A DNA stretch of 64,000 bases, taken from the NCBI GenBank assembly GCA_020631485.1, contig JAHDHC010000002.1:1-64000 (forward strand), read 5' to 3'. The notes beneath the pieces are model-generated. The model was not told where the DNA came from. It was given only the letters and a program-made list of their open reading frames with translations, and ran no database searches. Within the stretch, counting starts at the first letter, position 1. Every line of letters starts with the position of its first letter. A program made the translations under genes and the position numbers. The stretch is from Candidatus Altimarinota bacterium (GTDB lineage Bacteria; Patescibacteriota; Gracilibacteria; BD1-5; UBA6164). Below, in pieces: positions 11,435-22,297 of the stretch.

Positions 11435-11769
11435 TTTTTGGTTAAAAAATTAATAGCCTTATTGAGATCTTTCCATGTTTCATGAAGAGCGACTAAAGTC
11501 TGCTCTCATTTTTCCGTCAGATTATAATACTTCCTTGGTGGTCAGCTCTTTGACTCTTTCCGTTCATAATCCAAGAGTCATTCTCGTTTAAATCTACTCA
11601 ACAATGGATAAAGGGTCCCTTCTACCATGATGATGTCAGCATTTTTCAAATTCTCCAGGATATTCAGGGCATATGAGTCAGTCTTTTCGATACTCAACAA
11701 AACTGTATATGCCAATACTCCCTTTCGTATCTGTAATTGCTTTGCAATTATGTCATTATCTTCTTTCAT
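11419..11769 (-). CDS. PadR family transcriptional regulator
   Basis: 116 aa winged-helix protein. PadR signatures: RKGVLAYTVLLSIEKTDSY, then ALNILENLKNADIIMVEGTLY, PLLSRFKREG, then KYYNLTEKGEQTL (wing). PadR proteins are small dimeric repressors. The gene overlaps the start of the PspC gene by 16 nt, the classic PadR-PspC pairing; autoregulation of the pair is the usual arrangement but no operator was identified here. Confidence 0.88.
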
Positions 11770-11913
11770 GTTTTTTACAAGCTACTATGTATTGCAAGGT
11801 AGCATAATTTTATTTTTTCTAATGTCAAAATATTTTTGGAAAATATTGTACATTTCTTTGCTTTTTTTGGCATTGATGCTATAGTAAGAACATAAAATAA
11901 TTAACATATACAT

Positions 11914-13074
11914 ATGAAAAAAATTATATGAATCATTGCTCTTGGAGTGATCTGATTTTTTATACTCCTCTCTTCTCCTGTGAGTTCATATGAGCTAAAT
12001 GAGACAGATTATGATCTCATAGAACAGATCGATACGAGGGTTATAGACTTGATTGACTCTAGAAAAAATCTCTCTGCTGAGAGAGTAGTAGAGCTTTTTG
12101 AAAATTTTCTCAATACTCGTGAAACAAATGAGAGATTTCAAGTAATTGTCGAAACAGTTATAGATGATATCAAGTATGAGTATTATCTCTGAGAATACGC
12201 AGAAGATCAGATAACTGAAGATGATTGTTATGACGATGAATACTTTGATACAGAAGAACAAACCTGTGTATTAAAAGAAGCGAGTGAAGAAGACTACTGG
12301 GATGATACAGATTATCTCGATGATTATGAACATAGTCATAGAAACGAAGAAGCTTTTGAAGAGGAAGAAGAAATTCTTGCAAAATATGAAATAGTAAAAA
12401 ACGAGATTCTTCTCCTCGATGGAAAACACACTGAAGAAACTGCTCAAGTCTGGAACTTGTTTACAAAGATCATTCCTCTCGCTTATAGATGAGATTTTAA
12501 AAACTTTTCAAGCTATGATAATACTGACTCTGATACTGCCTGATATGTCGCACAAAACGAAGACAATAATAAGCAATGGGACCTCACTATCAATCTCTCT
12601 CACTTTGTCTGAGAAGACGGCAAACTCCTTACTGTAGAATCAACTGAGACACTGATTCATGAGTTTGCTCATGTTCTCACACTCAGTAAATCACAAATGC
12701 GCTATGCTCCACTTAGTGCTGGCGATGCATTTCTCGAAAAGGCAAAAAAAGAATGTGTAAACTACTTTGTTGGCGAATGATGTTTAAACAGTGATAGTTA
12801 TTTTAACAGATTTATACAACAATTCTGGAGGGAAAACTTTGCTGCATCTCAAGACGATGAAGAAGATGATTTTTATACTGGGAATGAATCAGACTTTGTC
12901 ACTGAATATGCTTCAACAAACCCAGGAGAAGATATAGCAGAAAGCTTTACCTATTTTGTCTTACAATGAAAACCTGAAGATCAAACTGAAGCGAGTCAAA
13001 AACTTCTCTTTTTCTACAAATACCCAGAACTCGTGAAGCTCAGAGATTTTATTAGAATGAGAATAGAAAAATAA
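11914..13074 (+). CDS. Secreted zincin-type metallopeptidase-like protein
   Basis: 386 aa. Signal segment (MKKIIGIIALGVIGFFILL) followed by a helical, very acidic region (residues ~95-150, DDEYFDTEEQ... EEEEEIL). A zincin motif occurs near residue 249: ETLIHEFAHVLTLS (HExxH). A second conserved-looking site, NPGEDIAESFTYFV near residue 338, can supply the third ligand and resembles the downstream Glu helix of anthrax lethal-factor-like and similar peptidases. Exported protease acting on envelope or host protein is likely; the substrate is unknown. The next gene starts one base after its stop. Confidence 0.8.
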
Positions 13075-13075
13075 A

Positions 13076-13501
13076 ATGTATACTCCAAAAACCAAAGTAA
13101 GTGATGCAAATGTAGAGAAATATCTACAAGTCCTCGAAGATGAAACAAAAAGAGATGAAGCATTTCTTCTCCTTGATTTATTCACCAAAATCACAGGAGA
13201 AGAAGCTAAACTCTGGTGAGATTCGATCGTAGGTTTTTGAATATATGCTTATGAAACAAAATCATGCAAGTGAGAATGGATGAGAACGGGGTTTGCAGCT
13301 CGAAAAGCTGGATTTTCGATATATATCATGCCCTGATATGACATGGGAATGGAAGGACTCTTACAAGATCTTGGAAAACACAAGATGTGAAAATCATGTC
13401 TGACTATAAAAAGACTAACAGACATAGACATAAGAATTCTAGAAAAAATCATAAAAAAATGATTTGAAATCATGGAGCAAAAATATCCACGATCTATATA
13501 A
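13076..13501 (+). CDS. DUF1801-domain protein
   Basis: 141 aa cytosolic protein. Family hallmarks: AKLWGDSIVGFGIYAYE, then MRTGFAARKAGFSIYIM, and the C-terminal LGKHKMGKSCLTIKRLTDID. The DUF1801 (YdhG-like) fold is widespread and of uncertain biochemical role. It starts just after the metallopeptidase stop and is probably cotranscribed with it. TGA supplies the conserved glycines of WGDSIVGFG. Confidence 0.85.
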
Positions 13502-13566
13502 AAAATTAAATTTTGCGAAAGCTAAATTCACATTAATATATAAGTATTATATATTAATGTTTTTTT

Positions 13567-15774
13567 ATGCATATTGTTACAAAAATCTTTATATCTTTTC
13601 TGTGCGTTCTTTTGATATTACAAAACAACTATCTGAGTGCGAATAATACAAGCACATCCAATGATATTGAGACTTATGGAAACAGGCTCGGGAGTATATC
13701 TGATGGGGCAGAATATAAAGAAAAAATTGACCGTATATTTACCAAGTACGAAAATAAAAAAGAAACTATAGAGCTTATTTATCTACGTCTACAGGCTATA
13801 ACTGAGCAATCAAATATACAAACAAATGCCGCAAAGACTCTTCTCAATTATATCATCGCAAAAGTAAACATGCTTGTAGTTCAAAACGATATGGATCTAG
13901 AAGCTCTCACATATCTGTCTTTCACTCAAGATACACAATCCGTATCAGCTATCACGTCAGAAGAAAAAGAAGAGATAATAGGAGAAATACTCCAACTTCA
14001 AGCGATGATGTATGAGAGCTCATCTGAGCTCGTAGAGCCAATGATGGATATGATAAAAAAACAAGCTCAATACACCCAAACTTGAAATCTCTGACTTGAA
14101 GCAAATATAGATTTAGAATATATAGGAAAAATAGAGAGTGATCTCCAAATCGATGATTTTAGTCTCAAGACAAACTTTCTCGATTCTCAAATGAGTTGAA
14201 TCATAAGACTCTTCATGGACACGGAAGGTCCAGTCTGAGAAAATAGTATAGATTTTTCTTCCTTTGTTGATATCGTCCAGAAAGATGGATGAGTATACTT
14301 ACAAGTTAAAGATTTAGAAATAGGTGATGCATGAAACTCAGTAGTGCAAAATCCCTTAGAGGAATGATTGAAAATCATAGCGGACCAAGAACAGTTTGTA
14401 AGAGTAGTAAAGCAACATCCTGAAGAGATACTCAGGATATATGAAGCACTAGAAAGCTCTCTTGATCTTGAAAATTATAAAGATGTAACACGTAAAGCTA
14501 TGCTCATACCATATGCAAAAACATGAGATAAAGTATTGCTTGCTCCTTCTATAGAAGCCTGTCATCTTCTCAAAAAAGCAAAAAATCTTTTCGATCCACT
14601 CAATTGAGATACATGTTCGGACTCACAGTATAAAAAAATGCTTCAAGACTTTCAAAAAGAAGATATAGAAATATATATGATTCTCTGAGACATGTCAGAG
14701 TTTTGAGTAAATATACAAACAAATGATCTTCAGTTTGAAAGCAAGATGAATTATAAAAATGGAGAACTCCTCGATCTCAGTCTCTCAAATATCTCATGAG
14801 AACAACAATTGACACTCAGTTACACAAAAGGCTCTCAGCTTATCTTAGATATTGATGCTGGAGACTACTGGTCACTTAACTGGGATGCAGAGCTCTCAAT
14901 GAACAATGCACTGAGATCGTATACCTTAGATACTCAATTTGCTTGAGAGAGAAATAATCTCACTCTCAGATCAGAACTCAAAGACAAAAAAATTATATGA
15001 GACTTCATGTGGGATATTCGTAGTTATGATTTTGCCACTAATTCACAAAAACTCTCAAATCGTATAAGAGGAAATTTCTCATGAACGCTCGATACAAATA
15101 ATAATATCGTAAAACTTGATGGAAATATGACAGGAGAAGATGCACTTCAAGGCACCGATCCTTTAGATGTGAATTTCCAATACCTTCCTTGAACAATAGA
15201 GGCTGAGCTCAACTATGATGACCAAAATGAGCTTAAAAATATCGATTTTATATACACTTGGGATGAAGAAAACTGAAATTTTGAGAGTGCAAATATAGAT
15301 ATAGAAGCTCTATCTCGTGAAAAAAGTTTTGACTATACGACCTATGAAACAGTATATAGCTGAGCCCTCAAAGATGATTTTCGCTCTTCTATATCCCTAA
15401 AAAATGGAATAATACAAGGTAAAACAGGCTTCTTTGACTATGGAGAAAGCGTATTGAGCATAGAACATGACTGAAAATATGACAGTACGAGTTTCAACTC
15501 ACAAAACAGCTTTGAAACAAGAGAATGATGATTTTCGTGAGACGGAGAGAAAATCACAGGAACCTTTGATATAAACTATACACACAAATATCTCAGTGAT
15601 ACTATGAATCTGATATTTGAAGTATTTAGTGGAGAAAAATCAATCATCGATATCAACCTCAAAACCAATACAAAAAGAACGGATGAAGTACCAGAAATAC
15701 AAGCTCCTGATAGCTACATAGATATAGAAGAGATCCAATACAACAATGCTGCAGAGAGTGAATATACTGGATAA
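13567..15774 (+). CDS. Large secreted protein of unknown function
   Basis: 735 aa. Signal peptide (MHIVTKIFISFLCVLLILQN), a helical N-terminal part (to about residue 170) and then a long beta-rich region of alternating short strands with repeated forms such as LDLSLSNISGEQQLTLSY and SLNWDAELSMNNALRSY. No family is recognised; the beta-rich part looks like a lipoprotein/outer-sheath-type or adhesin-like fold. Codon usage fits the host (many TGA glycines in the second half, none in the first 170 codons). It has its own strong terminator and is probably a monocistronic surface or secreted protein. Confidence 0.8.
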
Positions 15775-15787
15775 AAATATACTATAA

Positions 15788-15827
15788 AAAAAGAGAGTGA
15801 TACATCATGTATCACTCTCTTTTTTTG
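15788..15827. terminator. Strong bidirectional terminator
   Basis: Stem AGAGAGTGATACAT/ATGTATCACTCTCT with flanking A5 and T7 runs, between convergent genes. Confidence 0.88.
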
Positions 15828-15828
15828 T

Positions 15829-16320
15829 CTAAAGATCGGAGAAGTCATCTGGAAAATCATCAAGTCACTGTCCTGTTCTATATCATCAACTAGATGAAGA
15901 TCCAACACTTCCTCAATATGATCAAGTTTCTCCTGAAGTGGAAAATATTCTATTTCCTATTTCTTCTATCTTTTCAAAAATACGTTTAGGCTGAGCATAT
16001 CTCTCTACTTCGAGCCCGAGCAATCTTCAGAGTATTGGAAAGAGAAATATAGACAATACTGTTACAATCATACCTATAACAGCATATCTAATCGTGTTAA
16101 TAGCTGGCTTGATTTTTTCGTCTTTTCCTCATGAAAGTATCAGTAAGAGTCCTCACCAAAGGACAAAAACAATTGATAAAACTCAAGCTGCCAAAACAAA
16201 AAGTGATATAAGGAGAAGAAAAAAGTCTCAAAAAGTGAGGTTTTGAGAAAATATTCATCATATACCTTCTACTTGGGAGTTTGCAAATCAGCTTTGATAA
16301 TTTGTAGTTCCGTATTCCAT
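15829..16320 (-). CDS. Small two-TM membrane protein (VirB2/TrbC-pilin-like arrangement)
   Basis: 163 aa with two hydrophobic helices (FFLLLISLFVLAAGVLSIVFV and RYAVIGMIVTVLSIFLFPILG) joined by a short polar turn with GGLLLILSGGKDEKIK. That layout, GG...SGGxxEK...NTIRYAVIG, is common in Patescibacteria small membrane proteins annotated as pilin or TrbC/VirB2-like. The C-terminal ~45 residues are Gly/Ser-rich and end in an acidic FPDDFSDL. A pilin or secretion-channel role is possible but no other type IV secretion gene is near. Confidence 0.65.
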
Positions 16321-16375
16321 ATTTATATATTACAATTAATGACTAAATAATATATCAAAAGACTATTTTGTAAAC

Positions 16376-16403
16376 TAAAAAGCTCTCAAATGAGAGCTTT
16401 TTA
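16376..16403. terminator. Intrinsic terminator of the KH/bS16 transcript
   Basis: Stem AAAGCTCTC/GAGAGCTTT with T5 on the + side and A-run on the other, directly after the KH-protein stop on the minus strand. Confidence 0.75.
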
Positions 16404-16411
16404 GCGATTTG

Positions 16412-16657
16412 TTATCCTTCTACCTTAAGATTTACTTTTTGACCTTGCTTAAGTCATACTAGTCTCAGTACACTTCTCAGTGCTGAAACGGTATTTCATC
16501 ATTTTCCTATTACAAGTCACATATCTTCTTTAGAAACAGTAACGGTAAGCAAGATTCCTAGCTCATCTTCCGTTCTATCAATCTTTATTTCACTAGGCTC
16601 AGATACTATATTTTCTAGTATATATTGCAAAAAATCTACTTCTTTATTCATGTCCAT
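16412..16657 (-). CDS. khpA: KH-domain RNA-binding protein (KhpA type)
   Basis: 81 aa, a single KH domain. KhpA hallmarks: DFLQYILENIVSEPSEIKI, then VSKEDMGLVIGKGGNTVSAL (GxxG loop), then LRSVLRLVGLKQGQKVNLKV. KhpA pairs with KhpB/Jag to bind RNA in many bacteria. Its position next to rpsP is the common rpsP-khpA order. Two in-frame ATGs (16657 and 16651) are possible starts; the longer is given. The GxxG glycines are encoded by consecutive TGA codons. Confidence 0.88.
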
Positions 16658-16705
16658 AAACTTAAAAAAATAAATCCTCCTTTTTTGCAAAAAAGAGGCT
16701 TGGAA

Positions 16706-16945
16706 CTACACTGAAATGTTATTTTTTTCCATCAGCTTCAACATCCTTGGTGTTAACTGAACTCATTGTCATATATATTTTTTCACTTCTTCTACATCTC
16801 TAATCTTAAATTCTTTTGAGATTGGGTTATAAAATCATAGCACTTTCTTATAACCGTGCTTTGAAGCTTTTGTATGCTCTGTGAGAACGACTCTAAAAAA
16901 TGGCATATTTTTCTTTCCAGCTCTTGATAATCTTATCTTTAACAT
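16706..16945 (-). CDS. rpsP: 30S ribosomal protein bS16
   Basis: 79 aa. MLKIRLSRAGKKNMPFFRVV and the EEVKKYIGQGVQLTPRMLKLM tail are diagnostic for bS16. It binds 16S rRNA early in 30S assembly. Upstream of khpA on the same strand. The C-terminal extension is short, as usual for the family. Confidence 0.93.
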
Positions 16946-16977
16946 ATTATTCTATAAACATTATTATATATATTGTA

Positions 16978-17031
16978 AATTGAGAGTTAGAAACTAATAA
17001 TAATGTTTATTAGTTCTATAACTTTCAATTT
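16978..17031. terminator. Long hairpin between bS16 gene and tRNA-Leu
   Basis: Imperfect extended stem with core AACTAATAA/TTATTAGTT and outer AATTGA/TCAATT arms. It probably separates the tRNA transcript from rpsP, but lacks a clear T-run on the minus strand. Confidence 0.45.
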
Positions 17032-17044
17032 ATGCTTAGTGTTT

Positions 17045-17130
17045 TGGTGCCCAGACCGGGAATTGAACCCGGACTCCCGAGGGAACAAGATTTTAAGTCT
17101 TGCGTGTCTACCAATTCCACCATCTGGGCA
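17045..17130 (-). tRNA. tRNA-Leu (anticodon UAA)
   Basis: A class II tRNA with a long variable arm. The 5' TGCCCAGATGG pairs with CTGGGCA at the 3' end. Anticodon loop CTTAAAA gives UAA. T-loop GGTTCAATTCC is present. The 3' CCA is encoded (17045-17047). Confidence 0.95.
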
Positions 17131-17143
17131 AATATCTTTTCTT

Positions 17144-17178
17144 TTCTCTCCCCTTGTCAGGGGAGATTGAGAGGGGTT
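17144..17178. repeat. GC-rich palindromic repeat, intergenic copy
   Basis: Core CTCCCC-ttgtca-GGGGAG (17148-17165) plus the tail GATTGAGAGGGG that runs into the bL28 stop codon. Its complement (CCCCTCTCAATCTCCCC) resembles the palindrome inserted in queA (CCCCCTCAATCCCCC at 36728-36742), so they appear to be one dispersed family. It may also act as the bL28 3' hairpin. Confidence 0.6.
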
Positions 17179-17377
17179 ATACTATGATTCCTTTTTTTCT
17201 CAGTGTTCTGAGTCAAGCTGCAGAAACTCTGATTCTATATACAAGTCCTGATTCTGGATCTTTTATATTTTTGTAAAAAAGATTCGGACGAAACTTTCTT
17301 TTTGTTGATCTCATAGAGTGACTTCTCCTGTTTCAAACAGCAGTCTTTTTCCCTGTTATTTCACAAATTCTAGACAT
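17177..17377 (-). CDS. rpmB: 50S ribosomal protein bL28
   Basis: 66 aa. MSRICEITGKKTAVGNRRSH, then STKRKFRPNLFYKNI and VSAAGLRTLRKKG match bL28. The conserved glycine of GNRRSHS and of AAGLRTL are encoded by TGA. Lies 19 bp after uS10, same strand. Confidence 0.93.
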
Positions 17378-17396
17378 ATTTCAAATATTAGTATTA

Positions 17397-17717
17397 TTAG
17401 GCTTTTATTTCTACTCATACTCCGTTTGGAATATTGAGCCCTTGAAGCATTTCAAGTGTTTTTGAAGTAGGTTCTTCTATATCAATTACTCTTTTATGTC
17501 TTCTTATTTCAAATTGTTCTCTTGCATCTTTATTTACAAAAGTAGATCTATTGAGTGTAATCTTTTCTATCTTCGTAGGAAGAGGAATTGGTCATACAAC
17601 AATTGCTCAAGAGTCTTTTGCAGTGAGTACTATATTTTTTACAGCGCTATCAAGAAGTCTATGATCAAATGCTTTTACGCTTATTCTTATTTTCCCAGAA
17701 CCTGTTTTTCCAGCCAT
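17397..17717 (-). CDS. rpsJ: 30S ribosomal protein uS10
   Basis: 106 aa. [20 protein letters not shown], then [19 protein letters not shown] and [18 protein letters not shown] identify uS10. tuf-rpsJ order is the classic end of the str operon. The C-terminus ([16 protein letters not shown]) is normal. Confidence 0.95.
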
Positions 17718-17803
17718 ATAATTTTAAATAACTATTTAAGAGAGTATTTATTTACTCATCATTCCCTACGAGATTTCGCTCATAGAGAATATGAATACAT
17801 AAA

Positions 17804-18994
17804 TTATTTTACGATTTTTGAAACAACACCTGAACCTACAGTTCTTCCTCATTCTCTGATCGCAAATCTCAAACCTTCAGTCATCGCGATAGGTACTTGA
17901 AGTTTTACTGTCATAGCAATGTTATCACCAGGCATAACCATTTCTACTCCTGCAGGAAGTTCAATATCACCAGTTACATCAGTTGTTCTGAAGTAAAATT
18001 GTGGTTTATATCCTTTAAAGAAAGGAGTATGTCTTCCTCATTCTTCTTTATTAAGAACATATACTTCTGCTTCAAAGTCAGTATGTGGAGTAATTGATCC
18101 TGGCTTAGCAAGAACTTGTCCTCTTTCTACATCTTCTCTTTGAGTACCTCTGAGGAGGATTCAAGCATTATCTCAAGCTTGCCCTTGGTCAAGAAGTTTG
18201 TGGAACATTTCTACTCCTGTAACAGTTGTTTTTGTTGTATCTCTGATACCTACTACTTCAACTTCTTCATTAACTTTTATAATTCCCGTTTCAATCTTAC
18301 CTGTAACTACAGTACCTCTTCCTTTAATTGAGAAAACGTCTTCAATAGGCATAAGGAAGTCTTTATCAGTTGGTCTTTCTGGAACTGGTACAAACTCTTC
18401 AAGTTTTTCAAAAAGTTCAACAATAGTTTTTGCTCCGTATTCTTTGTCCATATCAGTTGGATTTTCGAGAGCAACGAGTCCTGAACCTTTCACGATTGGA
18501 GTATCATCTCCAGGAAAATCGTATTTAGAGAGAAGATCTCTGATTTCCATTTCTACAAGTTCTAGCATTTCTTCGTCGTCAACCATATCACATTTGTTCA
18601 TGTATACAACAATATATGGAACACCTACTTGTCTTGAAAGAAGGATATGTTCTCTTGTTTGAGCCATTGGCCCATCAGTAGCAGCAACGATAAGAATCGC
18701 AGCATCCATTTGTGCAGCACCGGTAATCATGTTTTTAACATAATCAGCATGCCCTGGACAATCAACGTGAGCGTAGTGTCTGTTCGCTGTTTCGTATTCA
18801 ACGTGTGAAGTATTAATAGTAATACCTCTTTCTCTTTCTTCAGGTGCGTTGTCGATCGAAGCAAAATCTCTTACTTCTCAACCTCACATAGCTGTAAGTA
18901 CAGCAGAAATACCTGCTGTTGTAGTTGTTTTACCATGATCTACGTGACCAATGGTACCAATATTCATGTGCGCTTTAGATCTATCAAAAGACAT
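17804..18994 (-). CDS. tuf: Elongation factor Tu
   Basis: 396 aa GTPase delivering aminoacyl-tRNA to the ribosome. G1 [11 protein letters not shown]2 [14 protein letters not shown]3 [13 protein letters not shown]4 NKCDMVDD; domain [15 protein letters not shown] and domain [20 protein letters not shown]. Few TGA codons are used compared with neighbouring genes, but several glycines (GGGEVRD, GDNAGILLRG, EEGGRH) are TGA. Start ATG 18994 gives [14 protein letters not shown]. Confidence 0.98.
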
Positions 18995-19068
18995 AATAAA
19001 TAATAATAAATATAAATAAAATACGTGTATTTGGTATATTAATAACTAATAACTAAAAATCAAATTGA

Positions 19069-19158
19069 TTATCTAGACTTAGTTTTTCTCACTTTCTTCT
19101 CTATTAAATTGAGTGCTCTTCTTAATTTTCTATGAGCATGTCATGTTAATCTCGCCAT
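19069..19158 (-). CDS. Tiny basic ORF upstream of tuf
   Basis: 29 codons (MARLTGHAHRKLRRALNLIE..., ending KKVRKTKSR), 2 nt after the 69-aa basic ORF and 74 nt before tuf, all on the same strand. Very basic and helical, so a ribosome-associated peptide is plausible, but no ribosomal protein family is recognised. The small size makes a chance ORF possible; the 2-nt spacing and base composition argue for a real gene. Confidence 0.45.
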
Positions 19159-19160
19159 AA

Positions 19161-19370
19161 TTAAATTTTGTTAACGTTAATAGAATATTTTTTAAACTTC
19201 GCAAGGACTATAGCTGTAGCATTTTTTAGCCATTTAGTTTCTCATTCTACTTTTATTCTTTCTTGAAGTTTTTTGTAGTGAGTAATAGCTTTTCCAACTT
19301 TTGATCAACTTTTTGGTCATTTTTTATTTACTGCATAGTTGAGTCTTCTTGGTCTTTTGTTTGCAGGCAT
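19161..19370 (-). CDS. Small basic protein, possibly ribosome-associated
   Basis: 69 aa, pI clearly basic (MPANKRPRRLNYAVNKKGPK, then GSKVGKAITHYKKLQERIK, ending AKFKKYSIN). Not recognised as a known ribosomal protein. It lies in the translation-gene cluster just upstream of a 29-codon basic ORF and tuf, same strand, with 2-nt spacing, as in ribosomal operons. Uses TGA for glycine like its neighbours. Confidence 0.6.
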
Positions 19371-19490
19371 ATTCCTAAGTTTAAAATTCTAATAACATAT
19401 TGTAAACGTCTCATATCTCGCATACGTTTGATAGTGAGATTTAAATCCTTAATTCGATTCGCAAGGCTCATCGCAAATTAAGAAATTTAA

Positions 19491-19567
19491 TGGTGGAGAA
19501 TAGGAGAGTCGAACTCCTGACCTCTCGCGTGCAAGGCGAGCGCTCTAGCCAACTGAGCTAATTCCCC
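19491..19567 (-). tRNA. tRNA-Ala (anticodon UGC)
   Basis: GGGGAAT acceptor arm, D-stem AGCTCAGTTGG, anticodon stem-loop GCCTTGCACGC giving UGC, T-loop GTTCGACTC. CCA is encoded (19491-19493). Confidence 0.96.
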
Positions 19568-19736
19568 ATGATTTTTAAAATTTCATACTTTTTCTCTCTT
19601 TCGCTTCAGTTAGACTGATTATAAAAAGTGGTAAAAAGGTATGAATTTGGCTCATAATTTTGACCCCATCTTTCAAACATCAATTGCTATGTAATTTCGA
19701 TGTGAATTTCTTTTCGGTTCGCTGGGGGAAATTTAA

Positions 19737-19813
19737 TGGCGGGAATGACGAGATTCGAACTCGCGACCTCCCGCGTGACAGGCGGGCGCTCTAACCAACT
19801 GAGCTACATCCCC
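19737..19813 (-). tRNA. tRNA-Asp (anticodon GUC)
   Basis: GGGGATG acceptor, anticodon loop CCTGTCACG giving GUC, T-loop GTTCGAATC, discriminator G as expected for tRNA-Asp. CCA is encoded (19737-19739). Confidence 0.96.
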
Positions 19814-19907
19814 ATTTTAAGCTATTTCTAGTGCCGAAGTACTTTGAAAAGCGTGTGAATTATATGAGCTTTTGTAGCAATTGCAAATCTTTTTTAGGAC
19901 TTTTTTA

Positions 19908-22292
19908 CTAGGAGAGAAATGGAACCAATAAGTCTTCTGAGTTGATCTTTACAAGTCAAGATTCTAAGACCGTCTCAAGGTCAGATGTTTTTATTTTTCA
20001 CATGTAAAGTTTTTTAAGATCTCATCAATTATCGAGAAAACTTTCAAGATCCATATACCCATTAAGATACACAACATCTTTATAAAAGATACCATCACTC
20101 GTAAATTTTGGCATTCCACGCTTGAGTCTCAAGATATAGTTAAAAATCTTCTCATAATCGTTATCATAGTACTCCTTCATCTTCTCAAGAAGTTTCTTGT
20201 AACTATGATTCATAGCGTAGTTTATGAAATAGTATCTTTCAAAGATTCCATAATATTTAGGATCTTTGAGACTGAGAAATTTGTTTTGATTGTAGATAGC
20301 TATTCCTTCATCTGTTTCAATATAACGTGCTGTTCCCCTTGAAAAAATTTCAAGAAACTGTTTTTTCCCATTAAGCTTTCGAAGATAATGTCACTCTATC
20401 TCATGTGCGATAATTGATCTTAGTTCTTTTTTTCATACCTGAGCTCATTTTCTCATCATGAGTTTATTTCCTTTCATCGCAAAGCGAGATCCTCACGATC
20501 TTTCAGAAAGTCATAGATGGATACTATATATATGATTGAATTTTTTTACAAAGTCACGTATCTCAGATGTTTTCATAGGCTTTTCTGTATCGAGATCAGA
20601 TTTTGCTTTTATAATCTGGAGTGCATGATCATAATTTTCTGACACTATCTCTCAAAATATCTTTTTTGAATACAAGGTCATTTCTTTTGACTCTCCGTTA
20701 CAAAATGCCTCAAGGAATCCTATCTTATTGAGAACTTCTTCTTTTTTTTCGACATACAGTCAAGCAAGTGGGATTTCGGGTATATCTAGAGAGGCGAGAT
20801 CATTTTTCATCTGAGCAAAATCATGATCCGGATAGTTGTATTCGAGCTCAGGAATATGTTTTCCATCTGATTCTATAAAAAGCTGCTTTTGCTCATCGAC
20901 ATTTTTTGGTATGAGGTATTTCAGGAGAAGAAGCTTCTTGTCAATTGCAAAAATTGCCTTATCAAGTTTTTGTAGTTCATCTTTATAATTTTTTATGATA
21001 CTACTATTTATGACCTTGAGATTGCTCAGTGAGTCAAAATCTGTAGGAAGCTCTCCTTTTTTGTATTTAAAAGGATCTACGAGAAATCCTCTCAGTGATT
21101 TTGACCCAATTATAAGCTTGGTTCAGAGTTCTTTTTTGATGAGGAATCTCATATTTTTTGTCTGCTCGAGAAGTGTCACCTTAAATCTCACGCCTTCTTG
21201 AACATTGAGGAATCAGAGAGTATCACGGACAAAGGCTTCGTCTATATAATTATTTTCGTCTCAAGGTTTTATATCTGCGATATACTTATAGTTTTTTTCT
21301 TTTCTCTCAAGTCCGACATACTCACGAAGTCACAAGATATTTTTTCAGGTGATATTTTTTACACGCTCTTCTAGATCTCAGCTAAAGAGGTCTCTCCCAA
21401 GTCGCACTCATTTTTCTACAGAATTCACCTCAATCCCCTCTACTTTTTTGAGTCGAGTATGAAGTGGTGCATTATTGACAACCTGCACCTCAAGCCCTGG
21501 ACGTATATTCATCTCGAGAAGTAATGGTCCATCATTTTCATCGAGCACTATATCACAGCCAAGATATTGCACTCCAGTGACATACTGTACTTTTACTGCA
21601 AGCTCGAGAATCTTTTCCCAATCTGGGAGTTTTGTACCACGAACATTTCCGATTCCTGGAATAGATTTTATCTGTTTTGAGTTTTGTACTGTATAGGTAA
21701 GTCTCCCATTTCCGATATCTATCCCCGCAGCACAAGCTCCTGAGTGGAGATTGGCTTTTCCTCCTGATTTCTCTGTTGGTATACGGATCATAGCCATGAC
21801 AGGAACACAGTTGAACAAAATGATACGCAAATCAGGTAATCCATACTTTCATAAGAGTGCGATATCACTATTGATAATAATCTTTTTTTCAATCATTGCT
21901 TTGTCCCTATTTCCAGAAAGCGAGAAAAAACCATCTAAAACATTTGAAAGATGTATAATGAGTCTTTTCGGACTAAAAGTATCTCAGGTATTTGTGGTGA
22001 AGATACCATTATGATCTACACTATCAATTACCAGAATTCACTTACCTCAGAAACCGTTGTTTGGCTTTATCACAAAAGGAGGCTCTAGGCTTGCAACCAT
22101 TTCTTCAGTGAGTTCTTCATGTTTTTTGAGTATCTTTAAAGTTTGAGGAACATTGACTCCTTGTTTTTTTAAAAACTCTTTTGTTTTGAGTTTCGAATCA
22201 GCGAGCTCACGAGCAACTTTTCCATTGTATGTTTTTATATACTTGAGACTACGTGCGTTGATTCAGAGTATTCCATATGTTTTAAAAAACAT
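19908..22292 (-). CDS. ATP-grasp amidoligase fused to DUF1704/MATCAP-like metallopeptidase
   Basis: 794 aa with two domains. Residues ~1-310 are an ATP-grasp of the alpha-L-glutamate ligase-like type: FVIKPNNGFGGKGILVI (ATP loop), DLRIILFNCVPVMAMIRIPT, GGKANLHSGACAAGIDI, then GCDIVLDENDGPLLLEMNI (metal-binding acids). Residues ~490-760 match DUF1704 (QEGLA-motif, related to eukaryotic tubulin carboxypeptidases): RSIIAHEIEGHYLRKLNG carries the HExxxH zinc site near residue 628, followed by FSRGTARYIETDEGIAIY. The pairing would put a ligase that adds amino acids to a peptide or polymer and a carboxypeptidase that removes them in one chain. In other bacteria these families are separate neighbouring genes. 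It lies 5 bp downstream of ftsX. The target is unknown. Confidence 0.88.
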
Positions 22293-22297
22293 GTATT

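Noticed and set aside
18198-18662. 154-aa + strand ORF in the tuf region
   Set aside because: It is the antisense of EF-Tu; all its codons mirror the strongly conserved tuf frame.
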